This document shows positions 1 through 9,811 of a DNA stretch of 64,000 nt, in pieces. Position numbers and translations under genes: made by a program. This DNA is from Ketobacter sp. MCCC 1A13808. Its GTDB lineage: Bacteria > Pseudomonadota > Gammaproteobacteria > Pseudomonadales > Ketobacteraceae. The notes beneath the pieces are model-generated. The model made no database searches. It saw only the letters and a program-made list of their open reading frames with translations, and was not told where the DNA came from. The DNA lies in assembly GCF_009746715.1 (NCBI RefSeq), contig NZ_VRKW01000007.1:184252-248251 (forward strand). Direction: 5' to 3'. Every line of letters begins with the position of its first letter. Positions within the stretch are counted from its first letter, which is position 1.

Positions 1-845
1 TCGGCGGAGCCTTCCTCACCACTCCATTCGTAGTACGCAAAGGCTTGCGCCATCGGGTCCATACCCGCATGACAACCCACACAACTGTTCATAAAAATAC
101 GGCTATCGCCACCGGGACTGCGGGAAACATCCTGCCGCACCCGGTCCGGCGAACGGCTGATGTCTTTGACCTGCTCCAGGTCATTGCACATGAAATTCAT
201 CAGGGTAAAACGAAACATGGCGCGATTGGTGCCCGCCACGAAAAAGGCATGTGCGGCTGCTCGTGTGGTCATTACACCGGCAGTAGCAGCGGCAGGCAGA
301 CCGGTTACGCTGGATTGGGCTTCCCGCCGTAACACGGCACTGTCGCCCAAATCCGCGCCGCTGGCTTCCAGATCAATGTAGTGTTGATTGCCCGCAACCG
401 AATAAGGGGTCAGAGTGCTGTCCGCGCCCACATAGATGACATCGCCGTACAGCACTTCACGAAAATCACCGCCATCCCGCACCAAACCGATAACGGTGGC
501 AGTAAAGTCGTTCAGGTCGGCAAATTGGGTTTGTTCTTCATTGGTCCAGGGTGTGACCATATTTTTCAGGGTGACGTTATAAAAGCTGGGAGAGTCAAAT
601 GCCAGCTCCGCAGCCTGGATCGCCAATGCTTCGCTGTCGGTCACGTTGTCGCGGTTTACATCCATGATGTCCAGCATGGCTTCAAGCTGAATGGCCGTGG
701 GCGGTACTCCTGCGATGCGGTCATACATACGCTTCGCCTGATCACGAGCCCCGGCATGCACGGAGGTGCCCGCCAGCAGGGAGGTCACGCCCAACATGAC
801 CAGACCCACTTTTAATACAAACGAAACGCTGTTGTGTTTTCCCAT
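1..845 (-). CDS. Exported haem-motif protein, DUF1585/DUF1588-like (3' end beyond window)
   Basis: An open frame runs leftward from an ATG at 845 and leaves the window without a stop, so at least 281 residues are present. The N-terminus is a signal peptide (basic start, hydrophobic core, Ala-rich exit near residue 32). Close to the window edge is a single c-type haem motif, CVGCH, followed by an MDPMAQAF stretch, which resembles the CxxCH...DPxG segment of DUF1585/DUF1588 proteins. A periplasmic or envelope haem protein is therefore likely, but its substrate is unknown. It is divergent from the haem-motif lipoprotein at 1285, which suggests a shared role. No strong ribosome site precedes the ATG. 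Confidence 0.6.
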   Translation of the reverse strand, partial: MGKHNSVSFVLKVGLVMLGVTSLLAGTSVHAGARDQAKRMYDRIAGVPPTAIQLEAMLDIMDVNRDNVTDSEALAIQAAELAFDSPSFYNVTLKNMVTPWTNEEQTQFADLNDFTATVIGLVRDGGDFREVLYGDVIYVGADSTLTPYSVAGNQHYIDLEASGADLGDSAVLRREAQSSVTGLPAAATAGVMTTRAAAHAFFVAGTNRAMFRFTLMNFMCNDLEQVKDISRSPDRVRQDVSRSPGGDSRIFMNSCVGCHAGMDPMAQAFAYYEWSGEEGSA

Positions 846-1284
846 GAAACTGTACCTGTCATTCCCAAACTACTGCCCCGGAGAAAAATTCCACGCACTG
901 CAAAGCAGGCCGGAAAAAGCCAAATCCATTGGAATTAAAATGTGTCCACACTGGTTCTACTCTGAGAACTCTATCGGCACCTGTATTGGCACCTGAACTC
1001 GCTGATCGCGAACTGCCCTGGTGAATATAGGTTCAGTGTAAACAGCAATCGACTGGTTGATACGTGAACACCATCCCAATCCGATAAACAGTGCGGTTAA
1101 TTTTGTTCACTCTGTGAAGCAGTCCAAATTTTGACCAGTAAATTGCAGACCGCGCGCCAAGTTGCGCTATGAGCGCTGCCCCTATCCCCACACTGACCTA
1201 CACTGAGATTGAAGAGTTAAGCCAAACGACTGGTCAGCGATAACGACGTCTGCGCTGCCAGCAGTCTTATGATGGAATAAGAAA
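846..1284. promoter_or_regulatory. Intergenic region between divergent haem-protein genes
   Basis: 439 bases without a convincing gene lie between two divergently transcribed envelope genes, so it should hold both promoters. I see no clear operator, RNA gene or terminator. A GGAA stretch lies just ahead of the ATG at 1285. Confidence 0.4.
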
Positions 1285-3981
1285 ATGAAAATCTATTCGC
1301 TGAGCGCCGGAAAAGCGAAGCAAGCCCGATTAAAAACGAAAGCGGTTTTGGCGTTTGTCCTGAGCCTGATGCTTGCCACGCTTTATGGTTGTGGCAGCGA
1401 CGAGCGTTTACCCGGCAGCGAAACAGCCGGGGAAAGCGACCCGCTCGCCGCGGGCACCCCCATGTTTTATGTTCAGCGCCTGATCAGCGAAGAAACCGAC
1501 CAACTCAATGATCCGTTGCGCTTTGTGGGTTCAGCCCGCCTGATGATGAAAGAGCGCGCCAGTCAGAACGCAAAAGAAACCAACCTGAGTGGACGTGTTT
1601 ACAGCGGGAATTACGACGTGCGGGATCTGGATGTGTCTTCTGATGGCCAGTTTGTGTTGTTTTCCATGCGCGCGCCCCAGCTGGAAAACGCCGATGAAGA
1701 AGAACAGCCTACCTGGAATATCTGGGAATATGACGTTGAAAACGATGCATTGCGCAGAGTCATTCCCGATGACATTACCGCCGAGCGGGGTCACGACATT
1801 ACGCCCCGCTACCTGCCCACCGGCGATATTGTGTTCGCATCCACCCGCCAGCAAAAAACCAGAGCCGTGTTACTGGACGAAGGAAAACCGGCCTTTGCCA
1901 ACCGGGAAGAGAGCGGGCGACAAGCCGCACTCAGTCTGCATGTGATGGAAGAAGACGGCAGCAGCATCCGCCAGATCACGTTTAACATGAGCCACGACTT
2001 TTATCCCGTTGTGACCCTAGACGGTCGCATTGTCTACAGCCGTTGGGACCGCTACGCACGCAACGCCGTAAGCCTGTATCGTACCAATGCCGACGGCACT
2101 GGCAACGAATTATTATACGGTTTGCATAGCCACGACAGCGGCCATAATGATTCCGACCTGCATTTTGTAAAAGCCGACATTCTGCCGGATGGCAGCTTGT
2201 ACGTTTTGGCCCGCCCCATGAACAGCACCAGCAACGGCGGCGATTTTATTACCATCGACGTCGACAGTTACATCGACAACTACACCCCCACCGCCACCAC
2301 CAATGGCAACGGGCCTGCGCAAACCAGCATTACCGATCACGTAGTGGAAACCGATAACCCCCTGTCACCCGGCGGCTACTACTCCGCTTATTTTGCCCTG
2401 TGGGATGATACCAGCCGCGCGCTCACCAGCTGGAACCAATGCCGGGTGCATCTGGACAGTAAAACGCTACCCTGCCTGGCGGACAACCTGGACGACCCGG
2501 CGGCCACAGCGCCAGCGCCTATGTACAATGTCTGGATGGTGGATTACGACAATAAAACCCAGGTGCCGGTGTTGAAAGGCGAACCGGGTTTTTACTTCAG
2601 CGATCTGGCAATGGCCACGCCCAAAGAGGTGCCGCAACCGTATTACGACGACGATTCCCTGACCGGTGTCACCGACGGCAAAATTTCCGCGGCCACCTAT
2701 ATAGAATTGAAAGACGCCCAGAATGAAGAAGCCGTGATCCATATTCGCAATGTTTACGAAACCGACGGTTGGGTACACGCAAGCTATCCGAATTGGTCAA
2801 ACCCGTCGGTGAGCAATGCCGAGGACCGCCCTGCCCGTTTCCTAAGAGTGATTAAGGGTGCTTACGAGCCGCCACGGAATGTGAAACAACCCGCCAACGG
2901 CTCGTTTGGTCTGTCCAATACACAACGCATGAAAGAGATCATCGGTTACGCCCCTATTGAACCCGATGGTTCTGTTAAAGTGCGAGTGCCTGCCAACGTG
3001 CCTTTGATGATCAGCGTCACCGACAAAGACGGCAAACGGCTGAACGGGCGACACCAGAATTGGATTAGCCTGCGACCGGGGGAAGTACTGGAGTGCAAGG
3101 GCTGCCACAGTCGCAACAGCACTGCCCCCCACGGCCGCTACGACGCTCAGGCAGACAGCACCAATCAAGGCCTGCCTGCGGGCTCGTCCTATCCCGGCGC
3201 GGATCCGGCGATCACTGCACCCTTTGACTACGCCACCATGGCGGAGGCCAAAGCCGCTACCACCATGGACAGACCCGAAGACAGCATGATCCTCAACCCC
3301 GATCTAATCTATGTGGACACCTGGAGGGCCGGCTCGACGCCGGACGCCAGCCTGATGCTACAATACAGCGACATGCTGTCCAGTGCCGATACCAGCTTTT
3401 ACACCGCCCCCGCCAATACCAACTGCAACCCCTGGAACGCGCGCTGCCGCATCACGATTCATTACCAGGAGCATATCCAGCCGTTGTGGGAATACCCACG
3501 CGACAATCTCGCCAGCGACGGCAACCCGGCCACCTGTATTCGCTGCCATAACCGCACCACGGGCTCAGGCAACCCCCGCATCCCCTCTGCCAATCTGGAA
3601 TTAACCGGCGAAGTGGACGGCACCAACGGGGTCCGCAATCGTGCCTATATCGATTTGTTTTTTGCCGATGTGGAGATGGTGGCCGATGGCAGTGGTGGCG
3701 TCACCGACTGCACCCAGGAGGAACCACGCCTGGATGAAAACGGCGATCCGGTACTGGATAACATGAACAACCCGATAACCGACACCGTTTTGTGTCCACC
3801 TACCCTTGCGCCGGTAATGAGTTCCGCGGGGGCAATGAGCTCCCCGGGCTTCTTCGATAAATTCGAAGCCGGAGCCAGCCACGATGGCTATATGACCCCA
3901 GGAGAACTAAGGTTAATTGCGGAATGGCTGGATATTGGTGGCCAATACTACAATAATCATTTCGACGCCCCCGATAATTAG
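1285..3981 (+). CDS. HzsA-related multidomain lipoprotein with two haem c motifs
   Basis: 898 residues. The N-terminus is a lipoprotein signal with lipobox LYGC, so the protein is probably anchored in the outer membrane or periplasm. Residues about 90-320 contain PD40/TolB-like propeller repeats (DIVFASTRQQ, RIVYSRWDRY). Haem-binding motifs CKGCH (604-608) and CIRCH (751-755) follow. This arrangement matches proteins annotated as related to the hydrazine synthase alpha subunit. Such homologues are widespread outside anammox bacteria and their reaction is unknown, so hydrazine synthesis should not be inferred. The divergent neighbour also carries a haem motif. An extracytoplasmic redox role is the most that can be said. 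Confidence 0.7.
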   Translation: MKIYSLSAGKAKQARLKTKAVLAFVLSLMLATLYGCGSDERLPGSETAGESDPLAAGTPMFYVQRLISEETDQLNDPLRFVGSARLMMKERASQNAKETNLSGRVYSGNYDVRDLDVSSDGQFVLFSMRAPQLENADEEEQPTWNIWEYDVENDALRRVIPDDITAERGHDITPRYLPTGDIVFASTRQQKTRAVLLDEGKPAFANREESGRQAALSLHVMEEDGSSIRQITFNMSHDFYPVVTLDGRIVYSRWDRYARNAVSLYRTNADGTGNELLYGLHSHDSGHNDSDLHFVKADILPDGSLYVLARPMNSTSNGGDFITIDVDSYIDNYTPTATTNGNGPAQTSITDHVVETDNPLSPGGYYSAYFALWDDTSRALTSWNQCRVHLDSKTLPCLADNLDDPAATAPAPMYNVWMVDYDNKTQVPVLKGEPGFYFSDLAMATPKEVPQPYYDDDSLTGVTDGKISAATYIELKDAQNEEAVIHIRNVYETDGWVHASYPNWSNPSVSNAEDRPARFLRVIKGAYEPPRNVKQPANGSFGLSNTQRMKEIIGYAPIEPDGSVKVRVPANVPLMISVTDKDGKRLNGRHQNWISLRPGEVLECKGCHSRNSTAPHGRYDAQADSTNQGLPAGSSYPGADPAITAPFDYATMAEAKAATTMDRPEDSMILNPDLIYVDTWRAGSTPDASLMLQYSDMLSSADTSFYTAPANTNCNPWNARCRITIHYQEHIQPLWEYPRDNLASDGNPATCIRCHNRTTGSGNPRIPSANLELTGEVDGTNGVRNRAYIDLFFADVEMVADGSGGVTDCTQEEPRLDENGDPVLDNMNNPITDTVLCPPTLAPVMSSAGAMSSPGFFDKFEAGASHDGYMTPGELRLIAEWLDIGGQYYNNHFDAPDN

Positions 3982-4088
3982 AGAAGTAGAACACATGTGG
4001 TGGGTAGCTGAGTACCCCGCAATACTATAGAATGACGCCCCACTTAGGCCAATATATACACTTTATAAGAAGGCATTCCAGCCCCCAC

Positions 4089-4829
4089 ATGACTGTCCGG
4101 ATACTATTAATTGTTTTAGTTTTCTGTAGTTTGAGCATCCGCAATGTACAGGCTACCGAATACCCCTCCGTCAAGGTCGCCGAACCCTATCTGGACTTAC
4201 GTACAGGCCCGGGGCGCGGCTACCCGGTCACTCAGATTGTGGAACGGGGCGACTGGGTTGAAGTTATGGTACGTCGCACGGACTGGCTCAAAGTCCGCAC
4301 GGCCAAAGGCTTTACCGGTTGGGCCCATCAGAATGACATCGCTAGAACGGTCAGCCCCGACGGCGAAGCCACCCAAATTGCCACCGTCAGCGCCGACGAT
4401 TTCGCGCACCGCCGCTGGGAAACCGGGTTCAAAGTAGGGTCGTTTAGCGGCGCCCGCACCAGCGATCTGTATCTGGGTTATTATTTCACCGACAATTTGT
4501 CCGTAGAGGGCACCCTGGGCGAAGCCTATGGCACCTCTGTTGATTTCAATTTCCTTAATATCAGCCTGACCCACCAGCCCTGGCCGGAGTGGCGATACTC
4601 GCCCTACCTGACCCTCGGCGGTGGTATAAAAAACACCAGCTATAGCAAAACTGCGATACAGGTCAGCGACCGTATCGACGAGACACTCCATGCTGGCCTG
4701 GGGCTACGGGTTTATTTGACCAGACACCTTATGGTTCGGGGAGAATACAGAAGTGTTATGATTTTAACCGAACAAGCTAAAAACGAAGAGAGCGACGAAT
4801 GGACAATAGGACTATCCGCCTTTTTCTGA
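4089..4829 (+). CDS. SH3b-domain outer-membrane beta-barrel protein
   Basis: 246 residues from the ATG at 4089. I chose it because a clean signal peptide follows directly (hydrophobic core ending VQA before TEYP); an in-frame ATG at 4032 would add 19 residues ahead of it. Residues about 25-85 form a bacterial SH3 domain (DLRTGPGRGYPV, RTDWLKVRT, GFTGWAHQND). The rest alternates hydrophobic and polar residues and ends in FF, as in a small outer-membrane barrel. SH3b domains often bind peptidoglycan, so it may link wall and outer membrane (inference). Its end overlaps the next gene by 31 bases in another frame, implying co-translation. Confidence 0.65.
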   Translation: MTVRILLIVLVFCSLSIRNVQATEYPSVKVAEPYLDLRTGPGRGYPVTQIVERGDWVEVMVRRTDWLKVRTAKGFTGWAHQNDIARTVSPDGEATQIATVSADDFAHRRWETGFKVGSFSGARTSDLYLGYYFTDNLSVEGTLGEAYGTSVDFNFLNISLTHQPWPEWRYSPYLTLGGGIKNTSYSKTAIQVSDRIDETLHAGLGLRVYLTRHLMVRGEYRSVMILTEQAKNEESDEWTIGLSAFF

Positions 4830-5461
4830 CGGCATCATTACTGGCATTGCTCAGTTGCAGTCAGATCAGCTTTGCGGAAGAAGGTATCCTTCAGGAACCA
4901 CCCGTAATAGACCCTCAAGTGGTTCGCCTGAACCTGAATGAGGCAGACATCGACGATGAAAACTTCGAGGTGGGTGCCTATTTGGGTCTGATCAGCATAG
5001 AGAACTTCGGAACCGATGCGTTCTGGGGCTTGCAGGGTGCCTGGCATGTAACAGAAGATCTGTTCTTTCAGGCGCAATACGGCCAAACCCAGGTGGGCAA
5101 TACGCCGGTTGAGGATTTTGCTGACCTGAACCTGGTGACCCGCAGCGAACGGGATTTTATTTTCTATAACCTGTCCATGGGCATCAATGTCCTGCCGGGT
5201 GAAGTGTTCATCACCGATAAGTTAGCCCTCAATACCGCAGTCTATGTATTGGCGGGCGGCGGCTCTCTTGAATTTCTGGGCGAAAAAGACTTTGCGTTGA
5301 ACCTGGGTTTCGGACTGCGGGTAATTGCCAGCGATTCGTTCGCTATGCATATCACGTTTCAAGACCTGATCACCGACAAACCCGCCATTCTCAACCCGCT
5401 GGGTCGAGAGGGTACAGCGCACCACCTGCAATACACCGCAGCTCTGACTTACTTTTTTTGA
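4799..5461 (+). CDS. Outer-membrane beta-barrel protein paired with the SH3b barrel
   Basis: 220 residues with an N-terminal signal. Cleavage could follow SFA, or the LLSC sequence could act as a lipobox. The mature part has the alternating pattern of a small outer-membrane barrel and ends in the C-terminal aromatic signature YFF. It starts inside the 3' end of the preceding SH3b barrel gene, so the two are probably translated together and may act as partners. I recognise no specific family or function. A TlpA-like thioredoxin gene follows after about 80 bases. Confidence 0.6.
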   Translation: MDNRTIRLFLTASLLALLSCSQISFAEEGILQEPPVIDPQVVRLNLNEADIDDENFEVGAYLGLISIENFGTDAFWGLQGAWHVTEDLFFQAQYGQTQVGNTPVEDFADLNLVTRSERDFIFYNLSMGINVLPGEVFITDKLALNTAVYVLAGGGSLEFLGEKDFALNLGFGLRVIASDSFAMHITFQDLITDKPAILNPLGREGTAHHLQYTAALTYFF

Positions 5462-5542
5462 TCCGTTTGGATCCGGCCGCCAGGTTTGTTTCAGCACGGT
5501 TTTATCAATTGGGGGGCAAGATGATAACGAGGGTTCAAAATC

Positions 5543-6049
5543 ATGGTTAAACATCGTTTCATGCAATTTAGCGTTGCCATTGTCGTTGCTCTGTTCAGCG
5601 CCTCCCTATTCGCCAAATCCGAAAGTTTGTCGGGACCCGCACCGGACTTCAGCCTGCCCACCGGAAAAGATAAAACCCTGGCGCTCTCCGAGCTGAAAGG
5701 GGATGTGGTGATGATTAATTTCTGGGCTTCCTGGTGCGGCCCCTGCCGTGAAGAAATGCCGCTGCTCCAAGACCTGTATCAAAAATACAAAAAGCTGGGT
5801 TTTACTGTCTATGGAGTCAATGTCGACTTCAAACCGAAAGATGCTGAGGCGTTACTGGAATCCGCCAAAGTCACCTTCCCCATCGGCTACGACAGCAAAA
5901 ATAAAATCAGCGAACTCTATAAGATCGATTCCATGCCCAGCACCATTATGGTAGACCGGAAAGGCAACATGCGATTTTTACACCGCGGCTATAAGCCGGG
6001 TTATGAGCAGGATTACGAAAAACAAATCAGACAACTGATACGGGAATGA
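5543..6049 (+). CDS. TlpA-like periplasmic thiol-disulfide oxidoreductase
   Basis: 168 residues with a cleavable signal peptide (cleavage near SLFA). The thioredoxin fold carries the active-site motif WCGPC within FWASWCGPCREEMP, and a cis-proline loop (SMPSTIMVD). This is the AhpC/TSA-Redoxin type found in TlpA and ResA, which reduce or oxidise thiols of exported proteins. The genes directly downstream encode a DUF4266 lipoprotein ending in CGC and a DUF3570 outer-membrane protein. This trio is a recurrent neighbourhood, and the cysteine tail is a plausible substrate (inference). Confidence 0.85.
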   Translation: MVKHRFMQFSVAIVVALFSASLFAKSESLSGPAPDFSLPTGKDKTLALSELKGDVVMINFWASWCGPCREEMPLLQDLYQKYKKLGFTVYGVNVDFKPKDAEALLESAKVTFPIGYDSKNKISELYKIDSMPSTIMVDRKGNMRFLHRGYKPGYEQDYEKQIRQLIRE

Positions 6050-6060
6050 TATAAGAACCC

Positions 6061-6291
6061 ATGAAGAAACCGATTGCGGTATGTATGCTGATATTGGCGT
6101 TCGGGGCGATCACCGGTTGTGAAACCGTGAAGCCCTGGGTCAAACCCTATGAGCGTAACAATCTGGCAGACCCCATAATGAGCTTTGGTCGCGATCCCAT
6201 TGAGAGCAGTTTCATGCATCATGTCTATCAAGCACGTGAAGGCGCACGCGGCGCAGAAGGCGGTGGTGGAGGCGGTTGTGGTTGTAACTAA
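6061..6291 (+). CDS. DUF4266 lipoprotein with glycine-rich CGC tail
   Basis: 76 residues. Lipoprotein signal with lipobox ITGC, then the conserved KPWVKPYERNNLADP and the SFMHHVYQAREG segment typical of DUF4266. The C-terminus is GGGGGGCGCN: a flexible glycine run ending in two cysteines separated by one glycine. It lies 11 bases after the TlpA-like gene and overlaps the start of the DUF3570 gene. Function is unknown for the family. The cysteine tail next to a thioredoxin suggests redox handling or metal binding (inference). Confidence 0.8.
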   Translation: MKKPIAVCMLILAFGAITGCETVKPWVKPYERNNLADPIMSFGRDPIESSFMHHVYQAREGARGAEGGGGGGCGCN

Positions 6292-7435
6292 CAACAAGTC
6301 CGGATTCCCGATACGCTGGCTTGGGCTGCTGTGCTGTTTGTTGGCACCGATGGCCTGGTCCGCCGTTTTGCCGGAAGACCGCGCAGATCTGATGTACCAC
6401 AGCTACGATGGCGGCGGCGTCACCATAGATGGCCCCGCTGTTCTGGTGCGCAAGAGTGTACGCAAAGACGTTTCCCTGTCGGCGCAGTATTACGTCGACC
6501 AGATTTCCGGCGCATCCATTGATGTCGAGAGCACGGCCAGCGCCTACAGCGAAGAGCGCACCCAATACGACCTCAGCGCCGATTACCTGCTCAATAAAAC
6601 CATCATCACCGCTGGCTTGAGTAACAGTACCGAAAATGATTATGACGCCGACACCTATTTTGTCGGCGTCAGCCAGGATTTTTTTGGCGACCTCAGCACC
6701 CTGAGTATCAACTACGCTTATGGCGATGACAGTGTCGGCAAAAGCACCGATGCTACGTTCCAGGAAGACATTCGCCGCCACAGCTATCAGGTTACCTGGA
6801 CCCAGGTGATGACCAAGAACCTGCTGATGGGTTTTTCCTACCAAGCCATTACCGATCAGGGCTATCTGAACAACCCTTACCGTTCGTTCCGCTATATAGA
6901 CAACACGGTGCCCAAAGGTTACAGCTACGCCCCGGAGATCTATCCGGAAACCCGTACCACCCAGGCATTGGCCATCCGTGGCAAATATTTCCTGCCCTAC
7001 CGCGCGGCGCTTAATTTCGAATACCGCTCATTCCGGGATACCTGGGATATTGATGCCTACAACCTTGATCTGGGTTACACACACCCGCTTGGCGACCGAT
7101 GGATTTTCGATATTCATTTCCGTATTTACGAGCAAGGTGAGGCGGAATTTTACAGCGACTTGTTCCCCCGTATCGACTCCCAGAACTACATGGCACGGGA
7201 TAAGGAGCTGTCGGAGTTTTCCAGCAATACCGTTGGCGTTAAAGTGAGCTACGAATTTGATACCCGCTGGGCATCCTGGATTGACCGTGGTACTGCCAAT
7301 ATTGCCTGGGATTTAATCAGTTACGACTACGACAACTTCCGCAATGTCCTGGCAACCGGTTACGCCGCTGGCCAGGAGCCCGAGTACAGCTTCGACGCGA
7401 CTGTGATCCGCCTGTTCGTATCGGCCTGGTTCTAA
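6278..7435 (+). CDS. DUF3570 outer-membrane protein
   Basis: The frame is open from 6185, but I prefer the GTG at 6278. GGAGG lies 5 bases before it and a good signal peptide follows (RWLGLLCCLLAPMAWSA). That gives 385 residues and a 14-base overlap with the DUF4266 gene. The mature protein begins LPEDRADLMYHSYDGGG, the typical DUF3570 start, and is rich in aromatic, alternating strands to a terminal SAWF, consistent with a large barrel. DUF3570 is regularly found beside DUF4266 and a TlpA-like protein, as here. The substrate is unknown. Confidence 0.75.
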   Translation: MVVTNNKSGFPIRWLGLLCCLLAPMAWSAVLPEDRADLMYHSYDGGGVTIDGPAVLVRKSVRKDVSLSAQYYVDQISGASIDVESTASAYSEERTQYDLSADYLLNKTIITAGLSNSTENDYDADTYFVGVSQDFFGDLSTLSINYAYGDDSVGKSTDATFQEDIRRHSYQVTWTQVMTKNLLMGFSYQAITDQGYLNNPYRSFRYIDNTVPKGYSYAPEIYPETRTTQALAIRGKYFLPYRAALNFEYRSFRDTWDIDAYNLDLGYTHPLGDRWIFDIHFRIYEQGEAEFYSDLFPRIDSQNYMARDKELSEFSSNTVGVKVSYEFDTRWASWIDRGTANIAWDLISYDYDNFRNVLATGYAAGQEPEYSFDATVIRLFVSAWF

Positions 7436-7544
7436 CCTTGGCGTCCCTGAATCCTTCATTATGCCCCTGCATGGCAGTGCGTACGCAATCTGGGTATAAT
7501 GAAGGGCTTATCATTTGAATTTCACACTGCAGGTTCCCGATTCC

Positions 7545-8801
7545 ATGGAAGTCAAAGCCTACATGGCCCGACTGGGTCAACAGGCGCGTGCCGCATCACG
7601 CCAGATGGCAAGAGCGAATACCGGCGCCAAGAACAGCGCATTGCTGGCCATTGCCGACGCCATTCAGTCTTCACGCGATGCCCTCATGGCCGCCAACAAA
7701 ACCGACCTTGAGAATGGCCGTAACAACGGCCTGGAAGCCGCCTTGCTGGATCGCCTGGAACTGACCCCGGCCCGTATCGACAACATGATCGAAGGCCTGC
7801 ACCAGGTGGCCGCCCTGCCCGATCCCGTGGGCGAAATCACCGATATGAAATACCGTCCCTCCGGCATTCAGGTGGGAAAAATGCGCGTACCGTTGGGCGT
7901 CATCGGCATCATCTATGAATCCCGCCCCAACGTAACCGTTGAAGCCGCCAGCCTGTGCCTCAAATCCGGTAACGCCACAATCCTGCGCGGTGGATCAGAA
8001 GCCATAAACAGCAACCAGGCCATCGCCCGCTGCATCAGTCAAGGCATGGAGCAAGCCGGCCTTCCCGCCGCCGCTGTGCAGGTGCTGGAAATCACCGACC
8101 GTGCCGCCGTTGGCGAACTCATCACCCTGCCCGAATACGTCGACGTGATCGTCCCCCGTGGCGGTAAAGGCCTGATTGAACGCATCAGCAAAGACGCTCG
8201 CGTTCCGGTGATCAAACACCTGGATGGCATCTGCCATGTCTATATCGACGCAGAAGCCGACCCCGAGAAAGCCATTAATATCGCGGTGAATGCAAAAACA
8301 CATCGTTACGGTGTGTGCAACGCGATGGAAACCCTGCTGGTTCACGAAACCGTGGCCGACCTGATTTTGCCAAAACTGGCAGAGCGCTATGCCGAACACG
8401 CAGTTGAGCTGCGCGGCTGCGAACAGACCCGCCGGATTCTGCCCGACTGCACTGCGGCAACAGAAGACGACTGGCATACGGAATACCTGGCACCGATTTT
8501 AGCGATTCGTGTGGTGGCGGATTTGGATGCAGCCATTGACCATATCAACACCTACAGCTCGCAGCACACTGACACCATTGTCACCGAAAATTACACCCTG
8601 GCGCGGCGCTTTCTGACTGAAGTGGATTCCAGTTCGGTCATGGTCAATGCCTCTACCCGCTTTGCCGATGGTTTTGAGTACGGTCTGGGGGCCGAGATCG
8701 GCATATCCACGGATAAAATCCATGCCCGCGGCCCGGTCGGCCTTGATGGCTTAACTTCGCAAAAATACGTAGTGTTGGGTGATGGACAAATCCGCGTCTA
8801 A
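7545..8801 (+). CDS. proA: Gamma-glutamyl phosphate reductase
   Basis: 418 residues, the usual length for ProA (E. coli 417). It catalyses NADPH-dependent reduction of glutamyl-5-phosphate to glutamate semialdehyde in proline synthesis. The aldehyde-dehydrogenase-type fold is recognisable ([21 protein letters not shown], and the catalytic-cysteine region [14 protein letters not shown]). I chose the ATG at 7545 because MEVKAYM matches ProA N-termini; an in-frame TTG at 7515 would add ten residues. It is the first gene of a compact run, and its end overlaps nadD. Confidence 0.95.
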   Translation: MEVKAYMARLGQQARAASRQMARANTGAKNSALLAIADAIQSSRDALMAANKTDLENGRNNGLEAALLDRLELTPARIDNMIEGLHQVAALPDPVGEITDMKYRPSGIQVGKMRVPLGVIGIIYESRPNVTVEAASLCLKSGNATILRGGSEAINSNQAIARCISQGMEQAGLPAAAVQVLEITDRAAVGELITLPEYVDVIVPRGGKGLIERISKDARVPVIKHLDGICHVYIDAEADPEKAINIAVNAKTHRYGVCNAMETLLVHETVADLILPKLAERYAEHAVELRGCEQTRRILPDCTAATEDDWHTEYLAPILAIRVVADLDAAIDHINTYSSQHTDTIVTENYTLARRFLTEVDSSSVMVNASTRFADGFEYGLGAEIGISTDKIHARGPVGLDGLTSQKYVVLGDGQIRV

Positions 8802-9459
8802 CGCTACCGGCGTTCTGGGCGGCACGTTCGACCCGATTCACACCGGACATTTACGCCTGGCATGGGAAGCCAAATCCCGCCTGGGGCTGGATTTTGTACG
8901 GCTCATTCCCTGCCATATGCCCACCCATCGGGAAAGCCCGGACAGCACCGCCAAGCATCGCCTAACGATGGCTGAATTGGCCTGTATCGGAGTACCGGGA
9001 TTTGAGGTGGATAATTGGGAAATTACCCGCAATGAACCCTCCTATAGCATCACCACACTGATCCATATCCGCGATCAGATCGGTGCCAATGCCCCGCTGG
9101 TGTTTATTATGGGGATGGACGCCTTCAATCAATTTTGTAGCTGGCATCAGTGGCAGCGTATTCTGGAGCTGGCCCATCTTTGGGTGGCACACCGGCCCGG
9201 CAATAAACTGCCGGAAGACGACTCCACCGAGTACCAGCTGTTGCAGCAACTCCAGGCACCGGCCGATGAGCTGAAGAAAAGTGCCGGTGGGCGCATCTAC
9301 GTACACGAAACGACGGCGCTGGACATCTCTGCGACCAAACTGAGGCAACAGATTGCGGAAGGAATTACGCCCCGATTCCTTTTACCTGACGCAGTTTGGG
9401 CCTATATTCAGCAAAACAAACTTTACGGATACAGGAACGGCAACCGATCTAATGACTGA
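8782..9459 (+). CDS. nadD: Nicotinate-nucleotide adenylyltransferase
   Basis: 225 residues. It transfers AMP from ATP to nicotinate mononucleotide in NAD synthesis. The nucleotidyltransferase motif [12 protein letters not shown] is near the N-terminus and the ISATKLR motif near the C-terminus. The start overlaps the end of proA by 20 bases; a GTG directly before the ATG would add one residue. Its end overlaps rsfS by 8 bases. The proA-nadD-rsfS-rlmH order matches Pseudomonas. Confidence 0.95.
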   Translation: MDKSASNATGVLGGTFDPIHTGHLRLAWEAKSRLGLDFVRLIPCHMPTHRESPDSTAKHRLTMAELACIGVPGFEVDNWEITRNEPSYSITTLIHIRDQIGANAPLVFIMGMDAFNQFCSWHQWQRILELAHLWVAHRPGNKLPEDDSTEYQLLQQLQAPADELKKSAGGRIYVHETTALDISATKLRQQIAEGITPRFLLPDAVWAYIQQNKLYGYRNGNRSND

Positions 9460-9799
9460 TCCCCAAACATTAAAAGACATAGCGATAAACGCCCTGGACG
9501 ACATGAAAGCCAAAGATATCGTGATCCTGGACGTTAAACCGCTCACCAGCATTGCCGACATTATGATCGTCGCCAGTGGCACCTCCAACCGGCATGTTAA
9601 GTCGATTGCCGAGAACGTACGCGAGAAAGTCAAACACGCCGGTCTCACCCCCATCGGTATCGAAGGCGAAGAAGCCGCCGAATGGGTGTTGGTGGATCTG
9701 GGCGACATCATCGTTCATATTATGCTGCCGGACACCCGCCGCTTTTACGATCTGGAAAAGCTCTGGAGCATGTCTCCCGACAATCAAGGACAAGGCTGA
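9452..9799 (+). CDS. rsfS: Ribosomal silencing factor RsfS
   Basis: 115 residues from the ATG at 9452. The frame extends 33 codons upstream into nadD, but [20 protein letters not shown] is the typical start. RsfS binds ribosomal protein L14 and blocks subunit joining when nutrients are short. Conserved segments seen are VASGTSNRHVKSIAENV, EWVLVDLGDIIVHIM and FYDLEKLW. It sits between nadD and rlmH, as in most gammaproteobacteria. Confidence 0.95.
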   Translation: MTDPQTLKDIAINALDDMKAKDIVILDVKPLTSIADIMIVASGTSNRHVKSIAENVREKVKHAGLTPIGIEGEEAAEWVLVDLGDIIVHIMLPDTRRFYDLEKLWSMSPDNQGQG

Positions 9800-9811
9800 C
9801 CCGATATCGGA

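Noticed and set aside
45..996. Several plus-strand open frames at the left edge
   Set aside because: They run opposite the minus-strand haem-motif protein, which has a signal peptide and a CxxCH motif; the plus-strand translations lack any domain character.
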